Positions 8,246 through 17,318 of a DNA stretch of 64,000 nt are shown here, one piece after another. Under the pieces are notes generated by a model. The model was not told the DNA's origin, did no database searches, and saw only the letters and a list, made by a program, of their open reading frames with translations. Positions within the stretch are counted from its first letter, which is position 1; the number at the start of each line of letters is the position of its first letter. This DNA comes from CAZKVJ01 sp964556225. Lineage in GTDB: Bacteria > Actinomycetota > Acidimicrobiia > Acidimicrobiales > Ilumatobacteraceae. The stretch lies in assembly GCA_964556225.1 (NCBI GenBank), contig CAZKVJ010000017.1:1-64000 (forward strand), in the 5' to 3' direction. The position numbers and the translations under genes were made by a program.

Positions 8246-8820
8246 CCGGCCGAGCTCTCTGCAGAGCGGACCGGACGCGCCGGCATCCCGACCACCGTGG
8301 TGTGCGGAGGGACCGTCTCGAGGACCACGGCGTTGGCCCCCACGCGAGCACCCTCGCCGACTCGGAGGTCGCCCAGCACACGGGCGCCCGTGCCGATGTA
8401 CGCGCCGTCAGCGATGCGCGGCCAGCGGGCAACGGACCGGTAGCCGATCGTGACCGGGCCGATGATGGTGACATTGCGACCAATCCACTCGGCCTGCACC
8501 GTGCACCCGACCGGGTGAGCGATGTAGAGGCCACCCTCGACGACGATCCGAGGCGCCATCTCCAGCCCGTACGCGTGCAGCAGGTGGTGCTGGATGAGCG
8601 TCGGCAGCACCGGCACGCTGCGCCGGGCGAGCCAGCCCGACACGCGGAACCACGCGATCGCGCGCAGCGGCAGGTGTGTCCTCAGTAGGCCGAGGAGCTT
8701 GACGAACGTCAGCTCCTCGGGCGCGGCGACCTCCTCGGGCCGGATCCACCGGCAGGCGTCCGCAGCGAACGGACCCCGGCTCTGGACCCACCGGTCGAGG
8801 CGACGCTTGATCGGCCTCAT
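8242..8820 (-). CDS. Serine O-acetyltransferase-like hexapeptide acyltransferase
   Basis: This 192-residue protein combines an N-terminal helical part with a C-terminal left-handed beta-helix (residues about 85-185). The HPVGCTV segment matches the serine acetyltransferase type of active-site histidine region. In this operon, between a Wzy-like polymerase and another hexapeptide transferase, the acceptor is more likely a polysaccharide sugar than serine. No cysteine synthase is adjacent. The start overlaps the polymerase stop by 4 bp and the stop overlaps the next start by 4 bp. Confidence 0.82.
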   Translation of the reverse strand: MRPIKRRLDRWVQSRGPFAADACRWIRPEEVAAPEELTFVKLLGLLRTHLPLRAIAWFRVSGWLARRSVPVLPTLIQHHLLHAYGLEMAPRIVVEGGLYIAHPVGCTVQAEWIGRNVTIIGPVTIGYRSVARWPRIADGAYIGTGARVLGDLRVGEGARVGANAVVLETVPPHTTVVGMPARPVRSAESSAG

Positions 8821-10340
8821 GCGCGCACCGGTTCCGGTGTCCCATCAGCGTCCACCGCATCGCTCTCCCGTCCGGCGCCGCGCACCATGTCGGTACCGAT
8901 CGCGAGGGCGACCGCGAGGACCACCATGCTGCGTGCGTCCCAGGCGATGTCGACGTAGGCGTAGACGACGTACATCACGACGAAGGCGAGGGCGCTCGTC
9001 GCCACGGCGGCGTTGTCCGGGGTGCCGGCGAGACGCGCTGAGCGAGCCCCGTGCTGCAACGCCCGAGCCACGACGAACAGCATCGTGATGAAGCCGAGGT
9101 AGCCGGTCTTCATCCAGATCCACAGGATCGAGTTGTGGGGCATGTACTCCCAGAACGGGTAGATGCTGATGTCGGGGAGCCGCATGATCTGGATGAACGG
9201 TCGACCGAAGCCGATGCCGCGCAGCTCGTCGGTGCGGATCGTGTACCAGATGTCGAACGCCTCCACCTGGCGGTACAGGTCCGAGCTCAAGTCCTCCGAC
9301 GACAGCGACTCTGGTGCGATGATCGACTTCACGCCCTGTGCGGCGAAGCCCAGCGTTCCGGTCGAGTTCCAGAACGCGACCGTGTAGAGGGTCGTCCCCA
9401 CGAGGAGCAGCGAGAGGAACCACATCGCCGTTCGCCGGTTCCGCCAGAGCAGGATCACCCCGAGCAGCACCAACCCGCACAGCAGCGCCACCGCAGCCGC
9501 TCGGCGCTGGGAGAGAACCCATGCCCACGCCACCGGGATCGACGCCAACGTCATCCACCAACGGCGCCGCGCCGAGCTGCCCGGAATGGTCCACAGGGCA
9601 ACCGTGTAGAGCAGCAGCGTGCCCATGTAGACGGTCGCCGAGTGCTCGAGCAGCGATTCGAGCCCGGCACGGTCCTCCGGTGCGAGCCGCCAGTAGTAGT
9701 CGATGGCCAACAGGCTCTGGAGGATGACGCCCCCCATCGCCACGAGGAACAGCTGCTCGTACTGCCGCCGCTGGTCGAACAGGTTGGTGATGAGGAGGTA
9801 CAGGAGCGGGAGATAGACGAGCGACCGCACCTCCCACAGCGCCACGTTGAGATCACCACCACGAGTCACACCCAACCAGAACCCGACGACGAGCATCACG
9901 GAGAACGCGCCGAGGGGCGCCAGCAGCTCGCCGACGCGAACCCCGCTCTCCCGTCGGCGGATCGACCACGAGATGAGGGTGACGGCGAGGATGACCTCGA
10001 GCGGGCTCACCACCAAGGCGTCGTCGATGTACAGGATGGACTCGCCGCTCGAGAGGTTCTTGGTGAAGGGGTACCAGGTGGACGTCGCCGTGTCGCCGAT
10101 CAGCGCGAAGAACACGATGGCGTAGACCCCGACCACAGGGTTGAGCACCGTCCCGATGCCGATGGCCACGACGAGCAGGAGCACGACCGAGAATGCCGAC
10201 GGCACGGTGAAGAAGGCCACGACGGCGAACACGAGACCGACGACGAAGAGCAGCGCGTACAGCGCCCACCGATGGTGCTGCTCGGAGCGCAGCTCCTCCG
10301 CCGCGGTCCGGTGCAGCTGTTGCAGGTCGACGGCCATCAC
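8817..10340 (-). CDS. O-antigen ligase/polymerase-like membrane protein (Wzy-type)
   Basis: The 507-residue protein is polytopic, with about 11-12 hydrophobic segments and a large extracellular loop around residues 325-395. After the loop comes PHNSILWIWMKTGYLG, the usual HN-x-L...G..G pattern of the Wzy_C/O-antigen ligase family. It probably polymerises lipid-linked repeat units at the outer face of the membrane, with chain length set by the Wzz-like protein encoded upstream. Starts at GTG 10340 or ATG 10337 are equivalent; a GGTGGGG site precedes them. Confidence 0.82.
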   Translation of the reverse strand: MMAVDLQQLHRTAAEELRSEQHHRWALYALLFVVGLVFAVVAFFTVPSAFSVVLLLVVAIGIGTVLNPVVGVYAIVFFALIGDTATSTWYPFTKNLSSGESILYIDDALVVSPLEVILAVTLISWSIRRRESGVRVGELLAPLGAFSVMLVVGFWLGVTRGGDLNVALWEVRSLVYLPLLYLLITNLFDQRRQYEQLFLVAMGGVILQSLLAIDYYWRLAPEDRAGLESLLEHSATVYMGTLLLYTVALWTIPGSSARRRWWMTLASIPVAWAWVLSQRRAAAVALLCGLVLLGVILLWRNRRTAMWFLSLLLVGTTLYTVAFWNSTGTLGFAAQGVKSIIAPESLSSEDLSSDLYRQVEAFDIWYTIRTDELRGIGFGRPFIQIMRLPDISIYPFWEYMPHNSILWIWMKTGYLGFITMLFVVARALQHGARSARLAGTPDNAAVATSALAFVVMYVVYAYVDIAWDARSMVVLAVALAIGTDMVRGAGRESDAVDADGTPEPVRA

Positions 10341-10350
10341 CCCACCACCG

Positions 10351-10494
10351 TCAGATGATCCGTCGGCTCAGGTACCCGATGGACATCACGGCGATGGCGA
10401 CCACGAGCACGACGGCCGGGGGGAGTCGCCGGCCGGATGCCGCGCGCAACCCCAGCACGATGTTCACCGCCATGAACGCGAGCAGCAGCTCCAT
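10351..10494 (-). CDS. 47-residue two-helix membrane peptide
   Basis: A short frame starting at ATG 10494, 8 bp after the kinase-like gene and 10 bp before the polymerase gene, encodes 47 residues. Two hydrophobic stretches (about residues 2-16 and 25-42) are separated by a basic RAASGRR turn, and it ends SRRII. Position, orientation and composition make it a credible gene of the operon. I do not recognise a family; it may be an accessory subunit of the polymerase/co-polymerase complex. Non-coding spacer is the alternative. Confidence 0.55.
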   Translation of the reverse strand: MELLLAFMAVNIVLGLRAASGRRLPPAVVLVVAIAVMSIGYLSRRII

Positions 10495-10502
10495 GGCTCG
10501 CG

Positions 10503-11240
10503 TCAGGCGCTGATCAGGTTGGACACCCAGCGGGGGGTCCGAGTGCGGAACCGGTTCAGCACGATGCCGAGCAGCACGATGCTGCGCAGCTCGTCGAGCG
10601 CCGATCGGATCATCGCGTCCGCCGTCACTCCCTGGCGGATGACGAGGGCGGTGGCATCGCTGAGCCGCGCCAGCGTGAGCGAGTCGCTGGTGAGGCTCAG
10701 GGCCGGCACGTCGAGGATGAGATGGTCGAACTGCTCTGACAGACGGTCGAGCATGTGGGACATCTCCGTGCTTCGAGCGAGCGCAGCGAAGCGCGACGGA
10801 GGAGCGTCGCCGGCCGGGAGGAACGAGAGCCCCGGGATCGATGTCTCGGTGACGACCTCGGCGACGTCGGTACCGGCAAGCACGTCGGCCACGCCCTTGC
10901 CCGGTGTCCGTGCGTAGTCCTGGTCGGACGGCGACCACCAGTTGAGGTCGACCACACAGACGGAGCGTCCGAGGTCGTTCGCCAGCACGGCGGCGAGCGA
11001 CCTGGTCACCACGGTGACGCCTTCGCCGTCGACCACCGACGTCATCGCCAGACGGCGCGGCACCCCGGTTGCCTCATTGACCTGCAGCCGGGCGACGAGA
11101 TAGCGGAGCTGGACCGCCATCTCGGGGGGCACCAGATGGGCGATCTCACCTCGCGCCGCTCGCACGACGATGCCACCCTGGTCGACGAGACCCGGTGAGT
11201 GGTTGTCGCGTCGCAGCGCACGATCCACACGCCTGCTCAT
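10503..11240 (-). CDS. BY-kinase/CpsD-like P-loop protein with degenerate Walker A
   Basis: The 245-residue cytosolic protein has the fold-defining order of bacterial tyrosine kinases that partner Wzz-like proteins: TSVVDGEGVTVVTRSLA near residue 68, VCVVDLNW (Walker A' position), and HLILDVPAL (Walker B) near residue 175. The Walker A lysine of the usual GEGKS motif is replaced by valine (GEGVT), and there is no C-terminal tyrosine cluster. It may therefore be a non-catalytic scaffold or bind nucleotide weakly. Its ATG overlaps the stop of the Wzz-like gene by 4 bp, the normal partner arrangement. Confidence 0.8.
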   Translation of the reverse strand: MSRRVDRALRRDNHSPGLVDQGGIVVRAARGEIAHLVPPEMAVQLRYLVARLQVNEATGVPRRLAMTSVVDGEGVTVVTRSLAAVLANDLGRSVCVVDLNWWSPSDQDYARTPGKGVADVLAGTDVAEVVTETSIPGLSFLPAGDAPPSRFAALARSTEMSHMLDRLSEQFDHLILDVPALSLTSDSLTLARLSDATALVIRQGVTADAMIRSALDELRSIVLLGIVLNRFRTRTPRWVSNLISA

Positions 11241-12274
11241 GCCGTTGCCTCCACGGTCTCGTCGGGGTCGATCGCCGGCGGGTCGAGGGAACGGAGCTGG
11301 AGCTCGATCCGATGCCGGCCGATCTCCGGCACCGTGGCCAGGGCGTCCACGCCGTACCACTCACGGACCTCGTCGCCACGGCGCACCGTGCGGTCGACGA
11401 CGGTGACGAGCACCACTCCGCCGACCGCCAGGATGAGACCCAGCGCCACATAGAGCACGAACGAGATGATCGCTCCGCGGTTGGACGAGATGGGTGCGCC
11501 CGGGACGTAGGGCTCGTCGATCAGACGGAGCCGCTGCTGCATGTCGGCCCGTTCCTGCTCGGCCGTGAGCTGCGCCTGTTCGAGGCTGCGCTGGGTCTGA
11601 ACGACGTTGGCCTCTGCCCGCTCGGCAGCGGACGTGAGCCGCGAGACGACGATCTGCTCGCCGATGGGTCGCTCACCCACCGGGGGCTCCGGATGGTCGA
11701 CCAGGTACTTCTCGAGCTCGTCGGTCGCATCGTCGTACTCGGTCTCGTAGCGGGCCAAGAGCTCGCGGAAGTACTCCTCCGCCGCCGCGCTCTCGGCGCC
11801 GACGGAGTCGATGACCTCCTGGACGAACGAGTCGATGGTCGCGACGACGAGCTGCTTGGACGCGACCGGGTCAGCCGTCCGCGCCCGGACCACGACCAGG
11901 TTCTCTCCGCTGGCATAAGCAGCGACGGCACCACGAACGTCGCCAGTGGTCTGCAGCCCCTCGACCGAGCCGTTGTCGACGCCGGCGCTCGCCGCGACGC
12001 TCGCCGCGAACGAGTCGGTCCCGAGGAGCTCGTTGATGCGCCGGGCCGCCACCTGCGCCGGGGTCTCCCACGACCACGCAGTGGACGAGCTCCCCGTGAG
12101 CCCACCGAGCACCGTGTCGTCCTCTGCCCCGATCACCGCGGCCGACTCGTAGATGTCGGCGTGGGACATCGCCGAGGCCGCGCCCATGAGTGGAAGCACC
12201 ACCAGTGGGATGACGACCAGCCACCAGCACCGAAAGGCGGTGTCCACCAGCCGCACCAGGCTCCACCGTCCCAA
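11237..12274 (-). CDS. Wzz-like polysaccharide chain-length determinant (co-polymerase)
   Basis: The 345-residue product has membrane helices near residues 15-38 and about 268-295, enclosing a mainly helical extracellular region with a coiled-coil-like stretch (about 160-250). This is the PCP/Wzz layout. The short cytosolic tail would contact the adjacent kinase-like protein. It starts at a TTG preceded by a clear GGAAGGAG site 6 nt upstream, which decides the start. It heads the leftward operon wzz-like, kinase-like, small peptide, polymerase and two acyltransferases. Confidence 0.82.
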   Translation of the reverse strand: MGRWSLVRLVDTAFRCWWLVVIPLVVLPLMGAASAMSHADIYESAAVIGAEDDTVLGGLTGSSSTAWSWETPAQVAARRINELLGTDSFAASVAASAGVDNGSVEGLQTTGDVRGAVAAYASGENLVVVRARTADPVASKQLVVATIDSFVQEVIDSVGAESAAAEEYFRELLARYETEYDDATDELEKYLVDHPEPPVGERPIGEQIVVSRLTSAAERAEANVVQTQRSLEQAQLTAEQERADMQQRLRLIDEPYVPGAPISSNRGAIISFVLYVALGLILAVGGVVLVTVVDRTVRRGDEVREWYGVDALATVPEIGRHRIELQLRSLDPPAIDPDETVEATA

Positions 12275-12386
12275 CGCTCGCTCCTTCCGCCGAGGGCCGA
12301 CCGCTCGGCGTGAGCGCCGGCCCCGCCACCCGCCAGTGGCTGTCGCCGACAGTAGCCCGGGCCGTCCAAGTCGAGGGGCCCGAAAG

Positions 12387-12404
12387 TCTCAAGTCCTTCT
12401 CAAG
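12387..12404. promoter_or_regulatory. Candidate operator: TCTCAAG direct repeats 11 bp apart
   Basis: TCTCAAG occurs at 12387-12393 and again at 12398-12404, exactly 11 bp apart, in the 196-bp region between the divergent wzz-like and flippase genes. The match to the repeat pair at 5472-5489 suggests one regulator for both divergent promoter regions. This is a sequence observation only. Confidence 0.45.
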
Positions 12405-12470
12405 CCCCTGTCCCAGCGTGGTGCCGATGCGGGAGAGTCTCCCCGTCAACCGTCGTCAGAGGGCGCGCGC

Positions 12471-14033
12471 ATGGCCGGATCCGAGACAAGCGAGCAGGCG
12501 AGCGAGGCATCGCTCTCACGGGTCGGGCGCAACACCGGCGTCCTCTTCGCGACGCAGCTCACGACCTGGGTGATCGGCGCGGTGGTGATGGCCACGGTCC
12601 CCCGGATCATCGGGCCCACCGCCGTCGGCGAGATCGCCGTGGCCGGCTCTCTGTGGGCGATCGCCGGCGTCTTCATCACATTCGGCACTGGCACCCTGAT
12701 CACCCTCGAGACGGCCCGAGACCCCGCCGCCGGCGGTCAGCTCGTCGGCCCCGCCTTGCGTCTCCAGCTTGCCGTGAGCGTGGTCGCGCTGCTGGCGCTC
12801 ACGGGGTTCGCCGTGGTCGCTGGCTACTCCTCCACGACCGTGGCGCTCATCGTCATCCTGGGTGTCAGCACCTTCGTCGGGACCGTGTGGTCGATCGGAT
12901 ACTCGGCCATGGTGGGCATGGAGCGGATGACGACCATCGCCAAGGCGTCGATCATCTCACGGGTCGTCGGCGCCGCGATCACGCTCGCACTGGTCATCAC
13001 CACCCGACACGTCTTCGCCGCAGCGGTGACCGGCCTCGTCACGTTCATGGTGTCGATCCCGATGCTCATGCGCCCCTTCACGAAGGCGGTCCCTGTCCGC
13101 TATCGGTCGACGTGGCCCCAGACCATCGCACTGGCCCGCCGAGGCATCCCGTACCTCGTGGCTGGACTGGCCCTCATCGTCTACCAGCAGATCGACACGC
13201 TCACGATGTCGTTGCTCGTCGACGAGGAGCACATCGGCTGGTACGTCGCCGCCGACGCGCTGTTCGCCACGCTGCTGTTCGCGCCGACGATCTTCACGAC
13301 GGCACTGCTGCCGACGCTCACACGCGAGCACAGCCACGACCCGGAGCGAGCGTTGCGAACGTTGGGACGCAGCTTCGACCTGCTGATCGTCATCGCCGTG
13401 CCCGTCAGCCTCCTCGCCGTGGTCTGCGCCAAGCCCATCACGGGACTGCTGTACGGCGACCGGTTCTCCGGCTCGGCCCCCGTGCTCGCCGTGTTCGGCA
13501 TCGTCCTGGCGTTCACGTTCTTCTCGGTCCTGTTCGGGACGTACGCCGTCGCCTCGGGCCGTCAGGTGTTCTGGAACAAGGTGATGATCGCAGCGATCGT
13601 GGCGAGCATCCTGCTCGATGCGGTGCTCGTGCCGTGGACGGCCCGGGAGTTCGACAACGGTGCCCTCGGCGGGGCGATCGCCTTCGTGATCACCGAGGCC
13701 GGCATGGTCGCCGCTGCGTTCTGGCTCCTCGCACCGTCGTTGTCCACAACGGCGCGGGCGGCGCGGGTGGCCAAGGGCCTCGCGGGTGGCGCGGCCCTGG
13801 TCGTCGTCGCGCTGGCGCTGCGGAACCTGCCGTTCGTGCTGGCGGCGGCGGGTGGTGCTGCGGCCTACCTGGCCGCCGTCCTCGCACTGAGGGTCCTCGG
13901 GGCCGACGAGCTGGCACTGATGAAGGCGATCCTGACACGACGCGGGAACGCGGCATCGCCGTCGCCGTGGCCTCCCCCGTGGCCGCCACCGGCACACCCG
14001 CCGGTGCCGCGGCTGAGCTCGTCAGACCGCTGA
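12471..14033 (+). CDS. Wzx-like polysaccharide flippase
   Basis: The 520-residue protein has about 14 hydrophobic segments and the pattern of the polysaccharide biosynthesis/MurJ-like MOP exporters, including an N-terminal RVGRNTGVLFATQLTTWVIG-type first helix and LIVYQQIDTLTM mid-protein. It should move the lipid-linked repeat unit across the membrane for the polymerase. The last 30 residues are Pro-rich and probably disordered. The ATG at 12471 was chosen as the first in frame after the divergent promoter region. The 3' end overlaps the convergent glycosyltransferase by 12 bp. Confidence 0.85.
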   Translation: MAGSETSEQASEASLSRVGRNTGVLFATQLTTWVIGAVVMATVPRIIGPTAVGEIAVAGSLWAIAGVFITFGTGTLITLETARDPAAGGQLVGPALRLQLAVSVVALLALTGFAVVAGYSSTTVALIVILGVSTFVGTVWSIGYSAMVGMERMTTIAKASIISRVVGAAITLALVITTRHVFAAAVTGLVTFMVSIPMLMRPFTKAVPVRYRSTWPQTIALARRGIPYLVAGLALIVYQQIDTLTMSLLVDEEHIGWYVAADALFATLLFAPTIFTTALLPTLTREHSHDPERALRTLGRSFDLLIVIAVPVSLLAVVCAKPITGLLYGDRFSGSAPVLAVFGIVLAFTFFSVLFGTYAVASGRQVFWNKVMIAAIVASILLDAVLVPWTAREFDNGALGGAIAFVITEAGMVAAAFWLLAPSLSTTARAARVAKGLAGGAALVVVALALRNLPFVLAAAGGAAAYLAAVLALRVLGADELALMKAILTRRGNAASPSPWPPPWPPPAHPPVPRLSSSDR

Positions 14034-14918
14034 TCGGCCCACGCGCACACCGCAGGCCACACCCTGCCAGAAGGCGACGATCCTGCGCACGTGGTAGGGC
14101 GGCCTCCGAGCGACGAGGGCACGTGTGAGGTCACCCGTCGCCACCCTCGTCTCGTCCAGCGCGACGGCGAGCGCGGCGGCATCGCCAGCGGCGAGGTGCT
14201 TGCCGTAGGCGGCGCCGATGCCCCGAAAGCCCCGAAGGACGAGATCGCGGGCGGCCCCGTCCGCTCGCGATCGAACCCCCCAGTGCAGCACGCTCAGGTC
14301 GTGGTCCTGACCGACGACGAACCCGGCGGCAAGCGCCCGGTACGCGTACTCGCACTCCTCGCCGTTGCCGATGTCGGTCCCCGGCCCCAGGTCCTCGTCG
14401 AAGCCGCCGCAGGCTGCCACCAGCTCGCGGCTGACGATCATGTTCGCCCCCATGCCCACCAGCCCCGGCGTGCGCCGCAGCGGCCGGCTCCAGCGCCGCT
14501 CCGGGACGAAGTCGATCGCCGGGACGAACGACACGGCCGGATCGTGGGTGCAGGCCACGACGCGGCCGAACACGATCCCCGGTGCCCCGAGGTCGTGGAT
14601 GGCAGCGAGCGCCGTGGCCAGCCAGTCGGTCGGCACCTCGCAGTCGTCGTCGGTGAAGGCGATCACGGGCGCGTCGGTCATCCCGAGGGCAAGGTTCAGG
14701 GCCCGGCTCTTGCCACGCCGAGCATCGACGATGTGGCGGAACCGAGGGTCGTCGAGCCCCCCGAGCAGCCGGCCCGTCGCCGCTGGGTCCTCACTCTGGT
14801 CCACGATCGTGCACATGAACGTCGCGTGCGTCTGCGCCGCCAGCGTCGGCAGGAGTCGCTCGAGGTCGTCCGGCCGATCGCGGGTGGCGACGATGACGTC
14901 GACGTGCGGCCGCTCCAC
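14022..14918 (-). CDS. Family 2 glycosyltransferase
   Basis: The 298-residue GT-A enzyme begins VERPHVDVIVATRDRP and has the donor/metal motif AFTDDDCE near residue 91 and a later GNGEECEYAYRAL acidic motif. It probably adds a sugar to the locus's repeat unit. The GTG start at 14918 shares one base with the TAG stop of the preceding glycosyltransferase (TAGTG), so translation is coupled. The frame is open further upstream, but that region is the other glycosyltransferase read out of frame. Confidence 0.83.
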   Translation of the reverse strand: MERPHVDVIVATRDRPDDLERLLPTLAAQTHATFMCTIVDQSEDPAATGRLLGGLDDPRFRHIVDARRGKSRALNLALGMTDAPVIAFTDDDCEVPTDWLATALAAIHDLGAPGIVFGRVVACTHDPAVSFVPAIDFVPERRWSRPLRRTPGLVGMGANMIVSRELVAACGGFDEDLGPGTDIGNGEECEYAYRALAAGFVVGQDHDLSVLHWGVRSRADGAARDLVLRGFRGIGAAYGKHLAAGDAAALAVALDETRVATGDLTRALVARRPPYHVRRIVAFWQGVACGVRVGRSAV

Positions 14919-15949
14919 TACGCACCATCCCGCCGGGCGAGCGCGGCTCGGCCGGCGCGCCGTGCCGAGAGCCGGCGGGCCGCGTCGAGCAGCTCTCGCG
15001 GGCAGAGGACGACGTCGACGACGGCCGTCGCCAGCGCTCGAGCGATCTCCGTCCAGCTGAGACGGCGTCCGATCGAGCCCAGCCAGAGGCGCTGGTGCGC
15101 CCAGAACTCTCGCTGGCTCCCCGAGACCGCCCACCGCAGGATGCGTCGCGCGATGCCGCCGTAGTACTCCCGCAGCGCGCGCCGTTCGGCCTCGGCGTAG
15201 TCGGCATCGTCCAGGAACGTGTGACCGTACCGAGTCACCACGATGACCCGGTCGAGCGCCGCCGGGAGCAGATCGGTGAGCCGGCCGTAGATCGACCCTT
15301 CGTCGACTCGCATGTAGCTCAGCACCTGGTGCACGAACCCGAAGTCCGCGCGCTCGAGCAGCTCGTAGCAGACCTCGGTGTCCTCGTGGAGCCGGCCCTC
15401 GCGGTAGAAGTCGGCGCGGGAGCGGACGAGGTCGGATCGGTACATCACCTGGCTCGGGGAGCCGAACAGGAAGTATCCGTCGAGGAGGTGCAGGCGAGCG
15501 GCATCGCGCCCAGGGAGGGTGGTGGTGCCGACCGCGAGCCCGGTGTTGCGGATCTCCCGATCGCGCAGGTAGTACGAGCTGACCAACCCGACGTTCGGGT
15601 GGCGCTCGGCGAGGGCCACCATCTCGGCGAGACAGGCCGGGAAGATCCAGTCGTCCGCCTGCACGATCTTGGTGTAGCTCGATGCCGGCGAGATGTGACG
15701 CAGCGCGAAGTTGTAGTTCGCCACCTGCGGAACCAGCTCGGCCGTGCGCAGCAGGCGGATCCGCGGGTCTTCCTTCGCCCACCGCTCGGCGATCTCGCCC
15801 GAGCCATCCGTGCTCATGTTGTCGACGAGGATGTACTCGAAGTCGGGGTAGGTCTGGGCGAGGACGCTGCGGATGCACTCGTCCAGGTCGTCGGCCGTGT
15901 CGTGGAACGGGGTGACCACGCTCACGAGGGGCGGCGCAGGGCTGCTCAC
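14918..15949 (-). CDS. Family 2 glycosyltransferase
   Basis: The 343-residue enzyme starts with VSVVTPFHDTADDL and contains VDNMSTDGSG, the QADDWIFP motif (DD metal site) near residue 100 and HEDTEVCYELL near residue 190, all GT2 features. The GTG at 15949 overlaps the stop of the pyruvyltransferase gene by 4 bp. A longer frame exists upstream but would lie entirely within that gene, so the coupled GTG is preferred. Substrates cannot be inferred. Confidence 0.83.
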   Translation of the reverse strand: MSSPAPPLVSVVTPFHDTADDLDECIRSVLAQTYPDFEYILVDNMSTDGSGEIAERWAKEDPRIRLLRTAELVPQVANYNFALRHISPASSYTKIVQADDWIFPACLAEMVALAERHPNVGLVSSYYLRDREIRNTGLAVGTTTLPGRDAARLHLLDGYFLFGSPSQVMYRSDLVRSRADFYREGRLHEDTEVCYELLERADFGFVHQVLSYMRVDEGSIYGRLTDLLPAALDRVIVVTRYGHTFLDDADYAEAERRALREYYGGIARRILRWAVSGSQREFWAHQRLWLGSIGRRLSWTEIARALATAVVDVVLCPRELLDAARRLSARRAGRAALARRDGA

Positions 15950-17196
15950 GCGAGCTCCGATCGTTCGAGCGGGCTCGCGGCGACGAGGGCGGCGCGATAC
16001 CGCTCCCACACCTCGGCCCGGTCAGCGGCGCGCTGCGCGGCGACCGTTGGCTGAAGGACGTCCCACCGTCCCACCAGCTCGCGGAGATCGCGGCGCACGG
16101 CGTCCGGGTCGAAGTCATCCGCCGGGTGGTGGTGGGCACCGAGCCCGTAGCGCTCCAGCACCTCCTGGTTCTTGGCGGCGTACCCGATCGAGACCACTGG
16201 CCGCTCCATCATGAGCGCACCGACGACGTTGTGGAAGCGGGTCGCCACGACCGCGTCGACCTGATCGATCTGATCGAGCAAGCCCTCGATCGACCCGACG
16301 GGCTCGAACGTGATGCGCGGCGCCACGTCCGGGCCGAGGACCGCGGCGAGGCGGGCGACGGCGACCTCGTCGGTGTGCTCACCGATGAGCAGCCGCAGCT
16401 CGTGCCCGTCGTCGAGCAGGCCCCGGGCCAGCGCGGCCAGGCGCGCCAGATAGCGATCGAACGTCGCCGATCCGCTCGCCGGATCGTTGCGCCATCCGTA
16501 GTAGGCCATCACCCCGAGACCGACCCGCAGCGGCGCCGCGGTGCGCACCGGCGTGGGGGCAGGGTGCGTCAGGCCGAACACGACGTCAGGCACCACCGGG
16601 TCACGGGCGCTCGCGGCGCCCAGCGTCGCCATGAACGCGTGTGAGCCCTCGTCACGGAACGAGCGTGAGGTTGCCTGTCGCGTCGCCGCGACCATCAGCC
16701 GCCGGTTCATCGAGTCCTCGATCGGACCCGCGCCGACGGCGACGAACGCGAACGGGACCCGCGCTCGCGCTGCCTGGCGGCTCCACCGATACAGCCCCCA
16801 CGGCATCTCCCAGGGCCGGACCCCGAAGTCGTCGAGGATCCCGGTGCCGGGGACGACCACGGCGCTGCACCCCTCCAGGAACCGACGAGCGGCAACCGTG
16901 CGGCGCCACTCGACGAACGGGCGCATCATGAGCCGGGCCACCCGGCGCGCTCCGTGGTAGCGGTCCTCCCAGGACGACATCTGGATCGGGACGGCGCGCA
17001 CGCCGTGCATCGCCGACACCCGGTCCGGCGCCGCGCACACGCAGACCAGCTCCCGCTCGGGTGCCAGCTCGCGGGCGGCATCGATCGCCGAGCGCAGCGA
17101 TGCCTCGTTGCCGAAGTTCCCCACGCCGAAGAGTCCGAACAGGGCGATGGGCCCGCGACAGGGCTCCGGTCGACCGTGCTCGCGCGCCGAGGTCAT
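15946..17196 (-). CDS. Polysaccharide pyruvyltransferase family protein
   Basis: The 416-residue protein shows the CsaB/WcaK-type layout: GLFGVGNFGNEA at residues 20-31, a GTGILDDFG loop, FVAVGAGPI, and ATRFHNVVGALMM near residue 315. It is predicted to transfer pyruvyl from phosphoenolpyruvate to a sugar, giving an acidic ketal substituent. It leads a leftward operon with two GT2 genes. A TACGGT box 8 nt before the ATG suggests a leaderless transcript. Confidence 0.85.
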   Translation of the reverse strand: MTSAREHGRPEPCRGPIALFGLFGVGNFGNEASLRSAIDAARELAPERELVCVCAAPDRVSAMHGVRAVPIQMSSWEDRYHGARRVARLMMRPFVEWRRTVAARRFLEGCSAVVVPGTGILDDFGVRPWEMPWGLYRWSRQAARARVPFAFVAVGAGPIEDSMNRRLMVAATRQATSRSFRDEGSHAFMATLGAASARDPVVPDVVFGLTHPAPTPVRTAAPLRVGLGVMAYYGWRNDPASGSATFDRYLARLAALARGLLDDGHELRLLIGEHTDEVAVARLAAVLGPDVAPRITFEPVGSIEGLLDQIDQVDAVVATRFHNVVGALMMERPVVSIGYAAKNQEVLERYGLGAHHHPADDFDPDAVRRDLRELVGRWDVLQPTVAAQRAADRAEVWERYRAALVAASPLERSELA

Positions 17197-17318
17197 GCAC
17201 AGTGACCGTATCGACGCCCGGGCGGATGGGATATGGGCCGCGGAGGGTCAAGATTTCGTCTGGGCCAACACCCGATCGGTGCATTGCGGTGACGGCACCA
17301 GGTCAGCAGACTCGCTCC

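Noticed and set aside
8242..8820. Cysteine biosynthesis assignment (CysE) for the serine-acetyltransferase-like gene
   Set aside because: No cysK is nearby, and the gene is locked by 4-bp overlaps between a Wzy-like polymerase and another sugar acyltransferase, so a polysaccharide role is more likely.
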